64,000 bases of DNA, taken from contig OX638295.1 in NCBI GenBank assembly GCA_951812345.1, forward strand, positions 496,501-560,500, written 5' to 3'. Below, one piece after another: positions 46,514 through 54,714 of this stretch. Origin of the DNA: Rhodothermales bacterium. GTDB lineage: Bacteria; Bacteroidota; Rhodothermia; Rhodothermales; VXPQ01. The first letter of the stretch is position 1; each line of letters opens with the position of its first letter. The position numbers and the translations under genes are program-made. Under the pieces are notes generated by a model. That model was not told the origin of the DNA. It worked only from the letters and a program-made list of their open reading frames with translations, and did no database searches.

Positions 46514-46974
46514 TGCACGGGGGAAAAGCCGATCCGGGAGACCATTTTACGGTAGCGTTGCAGCACCCTTCCTGTAACCTCCCTGCAGATCGTTTCCGCC
46601 GTGTATTGACGCATGTACTGTCTGCCGAAGGCGTAACAGCCCGGCACCTCGTGCTGGTGGTGACCGGTCGCAAGGCGGTGCAGAATCTGCACCGGCGCTA
46701 CCGGGCATGCGACGAGCCTACGGACGTACTGGCCTTCGACTACCATCCTGCAAAAGAGGAAACAAAGGGGCAGATCGTGGACGGAGAAATCTACATTGAT
46801 TTCGATACGGCCTGTGAACGTTGCCACGAATTCGGTGCGGACGCGGAAGAAGAAGCCATGCGCTATGCGATTCACGGCCTCTTGCATCTGATCGGCTACT
46901 TCGACAAAACCCCGGCCGAGAAAGCAAAAATGCGCGCGCTGGAAGACCGTTACCTGCGCGCAACGGAGCATTAA
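46513..46974 (+). CDS. ybeY: Endoribonuclease YbeY
   Basis: ATG 46513 gives 153 residues. YbeY is a metal-dependent RNase for 16S rRNA 3'-end maturation and ribosome quality control. EPTDVLAFDY and GEIYIDFDTA are typical, and the active-site segment is HGLLHLIGYFDKTPAEKAKM. The third metal-ligand histidine of the usual HxxxHxxGYxH is replaced by Asp-Lys here, as is common in Bacteroidota YbeY, so I do not treat it as inactive. Confidence 0.9.
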   Translation: MHGGKADPGDHFTVALQHPSCNLPADRFRRVLTHVLSAEGVTARHLVLVVTGRKAVQNLHRRYRACDEPTDVLAFDYHPAKEETKGQIVDGEIYIDFDTACERCHEFGADAEEEAMRYAIHGLLHLIGYFDKTPAEKAKMRALEDRYLRATEH

Positions 46975-47017
46975 CGGTCATGATTGGCAGGAATCTTCCA
47001 TTTTCCTGTCATATTCG

Positions 47018-47046
47018 TTGATAATTTCGCGCCGATTCCGTAATAC
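47018..47046 (+). promoter_or_regulatory. Candidate sigma-70-type promoter of hpf
   Basis: TTGATA (47018-47023), 17-bp spacer and TAATAC (47041-47046) precede the hpf ATG at 47102. The predicted start near 47053 leaves a leader of about 50 nt. It is a good match in both boxes and spacing. Confidence 0.5.
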
Positions 47047-47101
47047 GAAGGGGGCGCATCTGCGCTGTATCATAAGGTTGTTCGACGTAAAGAGGTATTC
47101 T

Positions 47102-47416
47102 ATGCAAACACAGATCACGGCCCGTCATTTCGATGCTCCTTCAACGCTCAGGGAATATGCCGAAACCCGGCTGACGAAGCTCGAACGGGTGTACGACGGC
47201 ATTACGGAAGCACGCATCGTATTCTCAGAGAATGGCCACCCGGACAAGATAAAATCCGCTGAAATCATTGTGCATGTGTACCAGCAGACGCTCACGGCTG
47301 CGAGCGACGGCGCCACCCACGAGGAAGCCGTCGACGAATGCGCGAAGATACTGCGTCGCCGGCTCAAGAAATACAAGGCGCGGCTACGCTCCACAAGTCA
47401 GAACTATCAGAAATAG
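47102..47416 (+). CDS. hpf: Ribosome hibernation-promoting factor, short form
   Basis: The protein has 104 residues and corresponds to the HPF/YfiA N-terminal domain only (short form). MQTQITARHFDAPSTLREYAE and the Lys/Arg-rich C-terminal helix (LRRRLKKYKARLR) are typical; the acidic loop and basic helix bind the 30S decoding region to inactivate or pair ribosomes in stationary phase. The upstream open frame (from 47018) is non-coding leader containing the promoter. It is 15 bp before the DoxX-like gene. Confidence 0.88.
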   Translation: MQTQITARHFDAPSTLREYAETRLTKLERVYDGITEARIVFSENGHPDKIKSAEIIVHVYQQTLTAASDGATHEEAVDECAKILRRRLKKYKARLRSTSQNYQK

Positions 47417-47431
47417 ATCATACGTACATCC

Positions 47432-48580
47432 ATGACTCTGTCGCATCGCATCGAGGCGAACCGCGATCTTGCCTTCGACCTGCTTCGCATATATCTCGGG
47501 GTCGGGCTCTTTGTCCGCGGCCTGTTTTTTTTGATCCGTCCGGACACCTTTACCGCGCTCGTAGCGGGAAGCGAGGCGTCCATACTCGCATCGTCCGGCG
47601 TGATGTATATCGTGGTGTGCGTACACCTGCTGGGAGGCGCCATGATCGCCGTCGGCCTGTTTACGCGCCTCGCTGTGCTGCTGCAAGTACCGGTTCTGGC
47701 GGGCGCCGTCTTCCTGGTCCATCTCAGGGGCGGCGTATTCACGGCGGGACAATCGCTGGAATTCTCGGCGCTTGTGCTGTTTCTGCTGATCCCGATCTTT
47801 CTGCACGGATCCGGCCGGTGGTCCGTCGATGCGTCATGGAGCGCGCGGCGGTTCGTCCCGTTTCGTTCGATTGGCGACCGGCTTGAGCGCCTCGGCAACA
47901 TCGCGTTCGAATTGCTCAGAATCTATCTCGGTATCGGGCTTTTCGCGCGAGGGGTCCTGTTTATATCGAACTCTTCCGCGTTCATCGATCTGCTCGGCTC
48001 CTCGTCGTCGGCGTGGCTTACCTCCGTGGTGCTGATCCACTATGTGGCGCTGTCCCACCTCGTCGGCGGGGTCCTGATCGCCGTCGGTCTTTTCACGCGC
48101 GTCGCTGCGATGGTCCAGTTGCCGATCCTCATCGGGGCCGTTTTCGTCATTCATTTGCAGAGCGGGCTGCTCGCCGCCACGCAATCGCTGGAGTTCTCGG
48201 CGCTCGTCCTGTTCCTGCTGATCCTGCTCGTGCTGTGGGGATCCGGCAGGTTATCGGTGGACAGGCACATCGTGGAACGGCCCGCAGGCGCAGAGCACTA
48301 CCGTCATGCGCAGGCGCTCGGCAAAGAAGCTACCGAGGCGGAACCGCTCCTGCCGTCGGAGTTCTCCCCCGCGCCCGCCGCCGCTTGTTCCTGTGGGCAT
48401 GGCCAGGAGCATTCGCGCGTCTCCCCGCACGTTCGCTACGGCATGTTCAGCGCGGTGTTCTTCCTGGTCGGCGCCACGGGCCCGCCCAAGGAGATCGTGT
48501 TCCGATGCGGAGATTGTGGCGAGACCGTGACCAGAACGCGAGAGCCGGAGGCGTTGCGGAAGCATCGGTATCAGCGGTAG
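47432..48580 (+). CDS. Internally duplicated DoxX-family membrane protein with C-terminal zinc ribbon
   Basis: The protein has 382 residues. Two DoxX-like four-helix units occupy about 10-135 and 148-285; they repeat almost the same phrases (LLRIYLGVGLFVRGLFFL / LLRIYLGIGLFARGVLFI, and LEFSALVLFLLI followed by GSGRWSVD / GSGRLSVD). The last 80 residues are soluble, with CSCGHGQEH and a C-x2-C ribbon (CGDCGETVTR). DoxX proteins are linked with thiol or quinone redox chemistry in membranes, but no activity can be assigned. The duplication is visible in the sequence. Confidence 0.82.
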   Translation: MTLSHRIEANRDLAFDLLRIYLGVGLFVRGLFFLIRPDTFTALVAGSEASILASSGVMYIVVCVHLLGGAMIAVGLFTRLAVLLQVPVLAGAVFLVHLRGGVFTAGQSLEFSALVLFLLIPIFLHGSGRWSVDASWSARRFVPFRSIGDRLERLGNIAFELLRIYLGIGLFARGVLFISNSSAFIDLLGSSSSAWLTSVVLIHYVALSHLVGGVLIAVGLFTRVAAMVQLPILIGAVFVIHLQSGLLAATQSLEFSALVLFLLILLVLWGSGRLSVDRHIVERPAGAEHYRHAQALGKEATEAEPLLPSEFSPAPAAACSCGHGQEHSRVSPHVRYGMFSAVFFLVGATGPPKEIVFRCGDCGETVTRTREPEALRKHRYQR

Positions 48581-48595
48581 GGGGAATACGGCACG

Positions 48596-48802
48596 ATGGC
48601 TGAACTGGATGAGTTTACAAGGCAAGGACTCGAGTGCCTGCGGCAAGCGGTTGCCGAAGCGCTGGAGCGCAAGCGCAAACTGGGTCAGTACGCCGTGTTC
48701 TGGCGGGATGATCGCGTGGTTTTCGAGGGGCCCGACGCGCCTGAAGAACAATCCGGGCCTGAGCCGAGCGCTGCAAATGAACCGGAGCCGCCGCAAAATT
48801 GA
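48596..48802 (+). CDS. Small hypothetical protein
   Basis: The protein has 68 residues, starting 15 bp after the DoxX-like gene. The first 45 residues are helical (TRQGLECLRQAVAEALERKR) and the end is Pro/Glu-rich. No family is recognised. Its 3' end lies 13 bp from the convergent rsmI gene. Its coding status rests on spacing and composition. Confidence 0.55.
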   Translation: MAELDEFTRQGLECLRQAVAEALERKRKLGQYAVFWRDDRVVFEGPDAPEEQSGPEPSAANEPEPPQN

Positions 48803-48815
48803 GCCCCATGATCCA

Positions 48816-49505
48816 TCACCCCCACAACTCCATCGTAACGCCGGCCCCCGCCACGACCAGCACGATCTCCCCCCGGACCTTGGGCTGTTCTTCGAGAAAA
48901 GCCGCCAGTTCTCCCACCGTTCCCCGCCGGATTTCCTCGAACTTCTTGGTCATTTCCCGCGCGACCGCTGCCGGACGATCGGGTCCGAAGACGTCCGCAA
49001 ACCGGTTCATCGTGGCGGCGGCCCGGTGCGGCGATTCGTAAAAAACCATGGTCCGCGGTTCGTTCCGCAGCGCTTCGAGCCTTGAGCGCCGCCCCTTTTT
49101 TACGGGCAGGAACCCTTCGAAAACGAAGCGCTCCGAGGGAAGCGCCGAAACGGTGAGCGCAGGGATAACGGCGGTAGGTCCGGGCAGCGCCTCCACGGGA
49201 ATGTCGTGTTGCTTGCATGTTCGTACCAGATAGAATCCCGGATCCGAAATCCCCGGCGACCCGGCGTCGCTTATGAGGGCGATGCGTTGTCCCGCCTGCA
49301 TCCGCTCGACGAGGTCCGGCGTCCGGCGCCGTTCGTTATGTTCATGGTAACTGATGGTCGGCGTGCCGATTTCGTAGCGGGCAAGGAGTATGCCCGAGGT
49401 GCGCGTATCCTCGCAGGCGATCAGGTCCACTTCCTTCAGAATACGGAGGGCACGGAGCGTAATGTCTTCGAGGTTGCCGATCGGCGTGGGGACGAGATAC
49501 AGCAT
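48816..49505 (-). CDS. rsmI: 16S rRNA (cytidine-2'-O)-methyltransferase RsmI
   Basis: RsmI 2'-O-methylates C1402 of 16S rRNA using SAM. The 229-residue protein has the full set of family motifs: LYLVPTPIGNLEDITLRAL at the N-terminus, ACEDTRTSG, ISDAGSPGISDPG, ALPGPTAVIPAL and FYESPHR. It is slightly shorter than some homologues, lacking the C-terminal extension. A 256-bp MITE separates it from the upstream minus-strand lptF/G gene. Confidence 0.95.
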   Translation of the reverse strand: MLYLVPTPIGNLEDITLRALRILKEVDLIACEDTRTSGILLARYEIGTPTISYHEHNERRRTPDLVERMQAGQRIALISDAGSPGISDPGFYLVRTCKQHDIPVEALPGPTAVIPALTVSALPSERFVFEGFLPVKKGRRSRLEALRNEPRTMVFYESPHRAAATMNRFADVFGPDRPAAVAREMTKKFEEIRRGTVGELAAFLEEQPKVRGEIVLVVAGAGVTMELWG

Positions 49506-49547
49506 CGGACAGGCAGGGGATCGTACGGCGCGTGTCGTTATGGCTTA

Positions 49548-49803
49548 AGGATACTCTGATCAAATCCACTTTGATCAGCGCTTCACGCTCGTGCGTAAAA
49601 GATATTGTAATTGCATCGTTGAAATTAGCGGGAAACACTGCGGATTCGGGGCCTCGCGGGCGTGAAGCGCCCTTCGGGAGGCAGAGAGGGGCACGCTGGC
49701 TGTGTCATTCCTCATTATGTGGGGCCTGCCACATTGCTTCGTCATTCCTTGCCAGCGCACCCCTTTCAGCCTCTGAACTTCGCGGACTTAATCAGAGTAT
49801 CCT
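49548..49803. mobile_element. MITE-like element, 256 bp, uninterrupted reference copy
   Basis: The ends AGGATACTCTGAT (49548) and ATCAGAGTATCCT (to 49803) are flanked by TA on both sides. It has the same interior as the outer element at 59454-59896, without the inner insertion; the uninterrupted TTAGCGGGAAACACTGCG (TA at 49626-49627) is the empty site. The interior hairpin includes ATGTGGGGCCTGCCACAT. There is no coding potential. It lies between lptF/G and rsmI, and its right end encodes the last residues of the lptF/G product. Confidence 0.92.
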
Positions 49804-51229
49804 TATGTCTTTGCAACAGGCGCAGGAGCCGGGTGCGGAGAGGCGTTGTGGCGCGCAGATCCAGCGTTACGTAGACCATCAGCCATAGCCCTGCTGCGAT
49901 CATCACAAGGTTGGCGATCCACATACCGATCCAGGGTTCGAGAAAGCCGCGGTCCGCCAGCTTTTCTCCCTGTACGAGCGTCACCCAGTAAAAGAGGAAA
50001 ATACCCGCTGCCGGAATGCCTGCCGAAGTCAGACCGCCGCGCCGGGTGCTCAGCCCCAGCGGGGCGCCTATGAGCATGAAAATAAGACACGCGATGGCGA
50101 TGGAGTACTTCTTGTGGATCTCCACCAGAAACCGGTCGGCTCGCTGCAATTCCCAAGCGATGCCGCGCTGCGTATCGTCAATAATCATACGCATATTCCG
50201 GGCGTTCTCTATGGCTTTGGCAAGGACCTGTTCGTCCCCCGGGGGAGCGCGCCCGGACGATGCGGCTATCCCGGTTTCTCCTGCCGGGAGCGCTGCAAGG
50301 AAGGGTTCTTTTGCACCCGGCATGCTGCTTTCCGGCGCATTGCTCCCAAAGTTCCCCGGCTCGAAATACGCGCTAAGGCGGACAAGAGATGAATCGATGC
50401 TTTGCCGAAGGGAATCGACAAAGCCGATCATGTCCCGGGAAGGCATGGTGCGATCCGAACGATTGGTCCGGCTTTCCTCCGAACGCTCGAAGGCGAATTC
50501 GGAAGCGTCCAGCGTCATGCGGTGCTTGTCGAAAGTGAGCCGTTCGTAGCGCTCTTCGGCTCGGAAGAACTGTTGTCCTTCCGGCATACGGTGTATTTCG
50601 CCGTCGAGCAGGGTAAGCGCCAACTCCGGTCGGTCCGACAGGGGGAGCAGGCGCCCCTCGCGCGCCTTGATCACGGTTTGGGCATTGTCCGTGTAGTCGT
50701 AGATGAGAATATCCTCCAGCGTTCCGGAGCCGGCGGCGACATGCTGCACGAGGATGCTGTAGTCTCGTACCCCCTCGTAGAACATGCCGGGGCGCAACTC
50801 GAAGTCCGGACGCTTCTTGCGTATGTCGTACCACAGGTTGCGGGCGCGGAAGTTCGCCTCCGGCAACACACGGTTATTGAAGTACGTCATGCCGGTGGCG
50901 ACAAATACCCCGATCAGGAGTGTGGGCCAGATAAGCCGGATAGGCGAGACGCCGGATGCCTTGATCACGACCCAGGCCCGGGATTCGGCGATGCGTCCGA
51001 ATGTCATCATGGTGCCGATAAGGAGCGACATCGGCACGGCGAGAACCACCATGTAGGCCAGATTATAGGCGATGAGTTCCAGCAGGACTCCCAGGGGCAG
51101 CCCCTTGCCCGCCAGGTCGGGCAGGTACTTGATCAGAAACTGCATCACCAGCAGGAACATGAGCGTTCCCAACCATCCGAGAACGCGTCCCGGGAGCATG
51201 CGCAGAATGAGTACGTGAAGCCGTTTCAT
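49766..51229 (-). CDS. LptF/LptG-family lipopolysaccharide export permease
   Basis: The protein is 487 residues from ATG 51229. LptF/G proteins are the membrane partners of LptB that extract LPS from the inner membrane. Three N-terminal and three C-terminal helices flank a periplasmic domain (about 130-370). YNLAYMVVLAVPMSLLIGTMMTFGR is the family's first coupling region, and LIGAPLGLSTRRGG the second. The final residues KDTLIKSAKFRG are encoded by a MITE right end (49766-49803), so the natural C-terminus has been replaced. The gene overlaps the MBL-hydrolase gene by ATGA. Confidence 0.88.
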   Translation of the reverse strand: MKRLHVLILRMLPGRVLGWLGTLMFLLVMQFLIKYLPDLAGKGLPLGVLLELIAYNLAYMVVLAVPMSLLIGTMMTFGRIAESRAWVVIKASGVSPIRLIWPTLLIGVFVATGMTYFNNRVLPEANFRARNLWYDIRKKRPDFELRPGMFYEGVRDYSILVQHVAAGSGTLEDILIYDYTDNAQTVIKAREGRLLPLSDRPELALTLLDGEIHRMPEGQQFFRAEERYERLTFDKHRMTLDASEFAFERSEESRTNRSDRTMPSRDMIGFVDSLRQSIDSSLVRLSAYFEPGNFGSNAPESSMPGAKEPFLAALPAGETGIAASSGRAPPGDEQVLAKAIENARNMRMIIDDTQRGIAWELQRADRFLVEIHKKYSIAIACLIFMLIGAPLGLSTRRGGLTSAGIPAAGIFLFYWVTLVQGEKLADRGFLEPWIGMWIANLVMIAAGLWLMVYVTLDLRATTPLRTRLLRLLQRHKDTLIKSAKFRG

Positions 51230-51867
51230 GAGGGGAATAGAAGGAACGGGTTCGTGCGCCGCTCCTCGCCAATGGTCGTGACAGGGCCGTGACCGGGATA
51301 GACGTGCACCGTATCCCCGAGGGAAACAATCTTCTCGAAAATGGACCGCATCAGTTCGGGCAGGTCCCCGCGCCAAAGGTCCGTACGCCCGATGGATCCC
51401 TGAAAAAGCACATCCCCGGAAATTACTGCCTGCGAGGCAGCGTCGTAGAAGGAGATCGATCCCGGGGAATGCCCCGGCGTGTGCAGCACGGCAAGCGATG
51501 CGTTGCCGAAATGCACCCGGTCTTCTTCGTTCAGAAAGCCTTCCGGCTCTGGCGGGGTTTCGATGGGTTCTCCGAACATTTTGGCCAGCTCGTCAGCCTG
51601 CTCGATAAACACCTGGTCTTCGCGGTGCATCAGAAAGCCCATTCCGAACGCGCGCGCAAAGTGTGCGCATCCGAAGATATGGTCGATATGCCCATGCGTT
51701 AACAGCAGGCGGCGAACGGTCAGTTCCCGGTCGGCGATGTAGCGCTCGACCTGTGCGCATTCTTCCGGGGTCGAGCAGGACGGATCGATCAGCACCGCCT
51801 CGCCTTCGTCATGGCAGACATAACAATTCGTCTGGAACGGATTGCAGGTGAATCCCTGTATCTGCAT
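51226..51867 (-). CDS. MBL-fold metallo-hydrolase (glyoxalase II-like)
   Basis: The protein is 213 residues from ATG 51867; the open frame upstream is intergenic. The metal site H58-x-H60-x-D62-H63 (THGHIDHIFG) and later TPGHSPGS and YPGHGP place it in the short glyoxalase II-like hydrolase group, which cleaves thioesters such as S-acyl-glutathione or related thiols. Because bshA is nearby, a bacillithiol thioester is a possible substrate, but that is inference. It is translationally coupled to the downstream lptF/G gene. Confidence 0.9.
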   Translation of the reverse strand: MQIQGFTCNPFQTNCYVCHDEGEAVLIDPSCSTPEECAQVERYIADRELTVRRLLLTHGHIDHIFGCAHFARAFGMGFLMHREDQVFIEQADELAKMFGEPIETPPEPEGFLNEEDRVHFGNASLAVLHTPGHSPGSISFYDAASQAVISGDVLFQGSIGRTDLWRGDLPELMRSIFEKIVSLGDTVHVYPGHGPVTTIGEERRTNPFLLFPS

Positions 51868-51971
51868 GGCGCGGGGCGCTGAGTCAATCGATTCGGGCAA
51901 AACTCTTGCTACATACGCCGTCTGTTCGCGTTCCGCCCTGAGCGATGGGTTGGCCCCGGAGCGAATACGGC

Positions 51972-52004
51972 AACGGCCCCGCCTGTGATGCAAGCGGGGC
52001 CGTT
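51972..52004. terminator. Strong GC-rich hairpin, possible bidirectional terminator
   Basis: AACGGCCCCGC (51972-51982) and GCGGGGCCGTT (51994-52004) pair perfectly around an 11-nt loop. It lies between the tonB gene and the MBL-hydrolase gene, both on the minus strand, where transcription should end. There is no clear U-tract on either side, so it may act with Rho or as a stability element. Confidence 0.5.
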
Positions 52005-52079
52005 CTGCCAGCAGTTCTCGCCGGATCAAACGACAGGAAAGAAGGACCGAAAGCTCCTCCCTGGCCTGATCCTGTATGC

Positions 52080-52095
52080 GAGTATCCTTATGTCT
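52080..52095. repeat. Fragment of a MITE end next to the tonB stop
   Basis: GAGTATCCTTATGTCT is identical to the right junction of the MITE at 49803, including six bases of flanking sequence. Only half an end remains (the ATCA part is missing). It overlaps the last codons of the tonB gene. Confidence 0.45.
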
Positions 52096-52513
52096 GTGCG
52101 AGCTTGAAGGCAATCGGGATGGTCATCCGCACCTTGACGGGTTCTCCGTCCTGCATGCCGGGCGTGAATTTCGCCTGACTCACGGCACGTACGGCCTCCT
52201 CGTCGAGGCCGGAGCCCACACCCCGGGTAACCACCACGTCCTGTACATCGCCCTGTTCGTTGACCACGAATTGCACGAATACGCGTCCTTCCACGCCCGC
52301 CTCGCGGGCGCTTTCAGGGTAGGTCACCTCACTTTGGATAGCAGCCATCCCCCCGACGAGCTCGGGCATATCCTCGACAATTACGTATACGTCATCTTGC
52401 GCCACTCCAGGGGTCGAAGCAGACCGGGGCAAAACGAGATACGCCAGCAGGAATCCGGCGCAAAGCGCTACCGAGGCGATAACGACCCTGTTTTTCATGA
52501 GTGCTGTCAGCAT
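52088..52513 (-). CDS. TonB-family energy-transducer protein
   Basis: The protein is 141 residues from ATG 52513; ATG 52498 is an alternative. An N-terminal membrane anchor (VVIASVALCAGFLLAYLVL) is followed almost directly by a TonB C-terminal domain (VTYPESAREAGVEGRVFVQF, LDEEAVRAVSQAKFTPG). The Pro-rich spacer of a classical TonB is missing, so the protein is unlikely to span the periplasm alone. It may assist receptors such as the one at 30690. The hairpin at 51972-52004 lies downstream. Confidence 0.85.
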   Translation of the reverse strand: MLTALMKNRVVIASVALCAGFLLAYLVLPRSASTPGVAQDDVYVIVEDMPELVGGMAAIQSEVTYPESAREAGVEGRVFVQFVVNEQGDVQDVVVTRGVGSGLDEEAVRAVSQAKFTPGMQDGEPVKVRMTIPIAFKLAQT

Positions 52514-52681
52514 GGCTGTTTCCGGGTGTTTGTGGGTGAATCCGCGGGGGTTTAAAAAATGATTAATAAGATTTTTCGGATAAAGTTGCAAGGGGGGGCG
52601 TGGTAAACCAACCGATGCTCCCCCATGAATGTGTGATCGATTCGTTTCTTTCCGCCGGTCTGCAAACCCGGCGTCGAGGCG

Positions 52682-53815
52682 TCAGGCCATTTCCAGAGCC
52701 TGCTCGTAGTAGGCCTCGTACATAGGCACGATCCGGTCCTGATCGAACATCTCCACAGCCCGGCGGCGGGCGCCCTCCGCAAGACGCTGATGCAGCGCAT
52801 CATCGCTTAGAATGGCGCGGGTTTTTTCCGTCATCGCATCGATGTCGCCAAGCGGGCACAGGAAGCCTGTTTCGCCGTCCACGTTCAGTTCCGGCAGCCC
52901 CCCGATATCGCTCGACACGATCGGCACGTTGCACGCCATGGCTTCCAGCGCGGCCAGGCCGAACGTTTCCGAGCCGCTGGGAATGAGAAACACATCGGCG
53001 ATGGATAGCAATTCCTCGATAGGCTCCTGTTTGCCAAGAAAGCGAATCTTTTCCCATACTCCCAGTTCGCGGGCCAGCCGCTCGGCGGACATCCGGTCCG
53101 GTCCGTCCCCTGCGAGCAGCAGATTCACGGCCATGCCGTCCTGCACGAGGCGGTGAAAAACGCGGATCACGTCCTCCACGCGCTTCACGGGGCGGAAATT
53201 CGAGACATGCACCATGATTTTCCCGCCACCCGGGCACACCGCCTGCTTGAATGCTTTGTTTTCGCAGCGGCGGAAGCGCGTCGTGTCGATGAAATTGGGA
53301 ATGACCTCAATCGGCGTATCGACCTGAAAATGCAGCTGCGTTTCGTTGCGGAGGTATTCGGAGACCGCCGTTACGCCGTCGGAGTGGTTGATCGCATGAT
53401 TCACCACTGGCGCAAAGCCCGGATCCTGCCCCACCAGCGTAATGTCCGTGCCGTGCAGCGTAGTGAATACCGGAACGTACAGACCCTGCTCGCGCAGAAT
53501 TTCCCGGGCCAGTACGGCGCTTGTGGCATGGGGAATGGCGTAATGTACATGCAGGAGATCGAGGTGCTCGAACCGTGCCACGTCCACCATCTTGCCCGTG
53601 AGGGCCAGCGAATAGGGAGGGTATTCGAAGAGCGGGTACGTATTGACGGCTACCTCGTGGAAGGAAATGTTTTCCGTAACATGCGCCAGCCGGAACGGCA
53701 TGGAGTATGCGATGAAATGAATCTGGTGTCCTCTGAGCGCAAGAGCCTTGCCCAATTCCGTGGCGACGACCCCGCTCCCCCCGTACACGGGATAACATGT
53801 AATGCCAATATTCAC
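52682..53815 (-). CDS. bshA: N-acetyl-alpha-D-glucosaminyl L-malate synthase BshA
   Basis: BshA is a GT4 glycosyltransferase catalysing the first step of bacillithiol synthesis, UDP-GlcNAc plus L-malate. The 377-residue protein begins MNIGITCYPVYGGSGVVATE, the family-specific opening. HVHYAIPHATSA, TTLHGTDITLVG, VIPNFIDT and PSGSETFGLAALEAMACNVP are further BshA/GT4 motifs, with the E-x7-E-type end loop. BshA is known in Bacteroidota. The gene is followed by 168 bp with no gene before tonB. Confidence 0.93.
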   Translation of the reverse strand: MNIGITCYPVYGGSGVVATELGKALALRGHQIHFIAYSMPFRLAHVTENISFHEVAVNTYPLFEYPPYSLALTGKMVDVARFEHLDLLHVHYAIPHATSAVLAREILREQGLYVPVFTTLHGTDITLVGQDPGFAPVVNHAINHSDGVTAVSEYLRNETQLHFQVDTPIEVIPNFIDTTRFRRCENKAFKQAVCPGGGKIMVHVSNFRPVKRVEDVIRVFHRLVQDGMAVNLLLAGDGPDRMSAERLARELGVWEKIRFLGKQEPIEELLSIADVFLIPSGSETFGLAALEAMACNVPIVSSDIGGLPELNVDGETGFLCPLGDIDAMTEKTRAILSDDALHQRLAEGARRRAVEMFDQDRIVPMYEAYYEQALEMA

Positions 53816-53870
53816 AGGTATTCGTTTGTTTGTCCGGCTCGCGGAGCAATGAATATGTTCGATATGCGTA

Positions 53871-53910
53871 AGGATGCTCTGAGCGAAGCGGTTTTGATCA
53901 GAGTATCCCT
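53871..53910. mobile_element. Minimal 40-bp MITE (two ends only)
   Basis: AGGATGCTCTGAG (one end, two changes) and TTGATCAGAGTATCCCT (other end) are joined by GCGAAGCGGT. It is a miniature of the family with the interior deleted. It sits between the divergent bshA and outer-membrane-protein genes and could carry or disturb their promoters. Confidence 0.7.
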
Positions 53911-53997
53911 AACGGAGAAACTTGCATTGGCGGTTAAGGTTGCATCTTCATGCATGCCGGGTTGCACGAACTATCACTATCCATGCGGAGCGTTTTT

Positions 53998-54678
53998 ATG
54001 CGAAAAGCAGTTTGTTCGATCGGTTTGGTCCTGATATTTTGCGGGGTCGCGGCGATGCCCGCGAACGCGCAGGTAGGTGTTGCCGGAGGGGTAATATTTT
54101 CTGAACTGGGCGACATCGCGGCGAACGACCAGACGGCTTCACTCAAGCGGGTTCCCGGATGGCACGTTCATCTGTGGGTTAATCTGCCGCTGGGGTCGTT
54201 CGCGCTGCGTCCCGGATTGCGGTATATGGATGCAGGCCGGCTTTTCAATCCGTCCAATACGTCGGGATTTGTCACGACGCCGGATCCGGTGGACTTTGGT
54301 GGTGCCCCGGATACCGGGTTTCCGGATGTTGCCGGCTCTGTCACCGACGACCACTTCGTGACGTACATTGAAATTCCGATAGACGTACGGTACCAGTACG
54401 ACCTTTCTTTCATTTCCCCGTACGCATTGGTCGGACCTGTCTTGCGATTCGCCACGGACACCAACAATCAGGACCGTCTGCGTACGCTCAGCATGGCTGC
54501 TGCCGTAGGGGTGGGTCTGGAAATTCGATTGGCCGGCTTGCGGTTTTATCCTGAGGTGAAGCGGACCTTCGGCGTGTCCGGATTCACCAACGACGAGTAC
54601 GAGTTTGCCGATGTCGTTATACGTCCCGAGGAGCAGCGCCTTAATACGACCATGCTCAGTATCGGGATCGGTTTTTGA
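53998..54678 (+). CDS. Outer membrane beta-barrel protein (PorT-like)
   Basis: The protein is 226 residues from ATG 53998 (an in-frame ATG 53983 is also possible). A signal peptide (LVLIFCGVAAMPANA) is followed by amphipathic beta strands (HVHLWVNLPLGSFALRPGLRY, YIEIPIDVRYQYDLSFISPYALVGP, LNTTMLSIGIGF) ending in Phe, the usual end of an outer membrane barrel. The pattern resembles the outer-membrane-beta-barrel/PorT domain of Bacteroidota. It probably has eight strands. Function unknown. Confidence 0.8.
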   Translation: MRKAVCSIGLVLIFCGVAAMPANAQVGVAGGVIFSELGDIAANDQTASLKRVPGWHVHLWVNLPLGSFALRPGLRYMDAGRLFNPSNTSGFVTTPDPVDFGGAPDTGFPDVAGSVTDDHFVTYIEIPIDVRYQYDLSFISPYALVGPVLRFATDTNNQDRLRTLSMAAAVGVGLEIRLAGLRFYPEVKRTFGVSGFTNDEYEFADVVIRPEEQRLNTTMLSIGIGF

Positions 54679-54714
54679 CCTTTCGGCGCGGTTCTCTGCG
54701 CATTTCGGTGCGTC

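Noticed and set aside
46858-46920. Inactive YbeY because the third His is missing
   Set aside because: The Asp-Lys variant at this position is usual in Bacteroidota YbeY, so it is probably functional.
49560-49888. Protein-coding ORFs within the MITEs (also 59360-59884 and 33597-33863)
   Set aside because: The frames differ between copies, have no starts with context and are broken by indels; the elements are non-coding.
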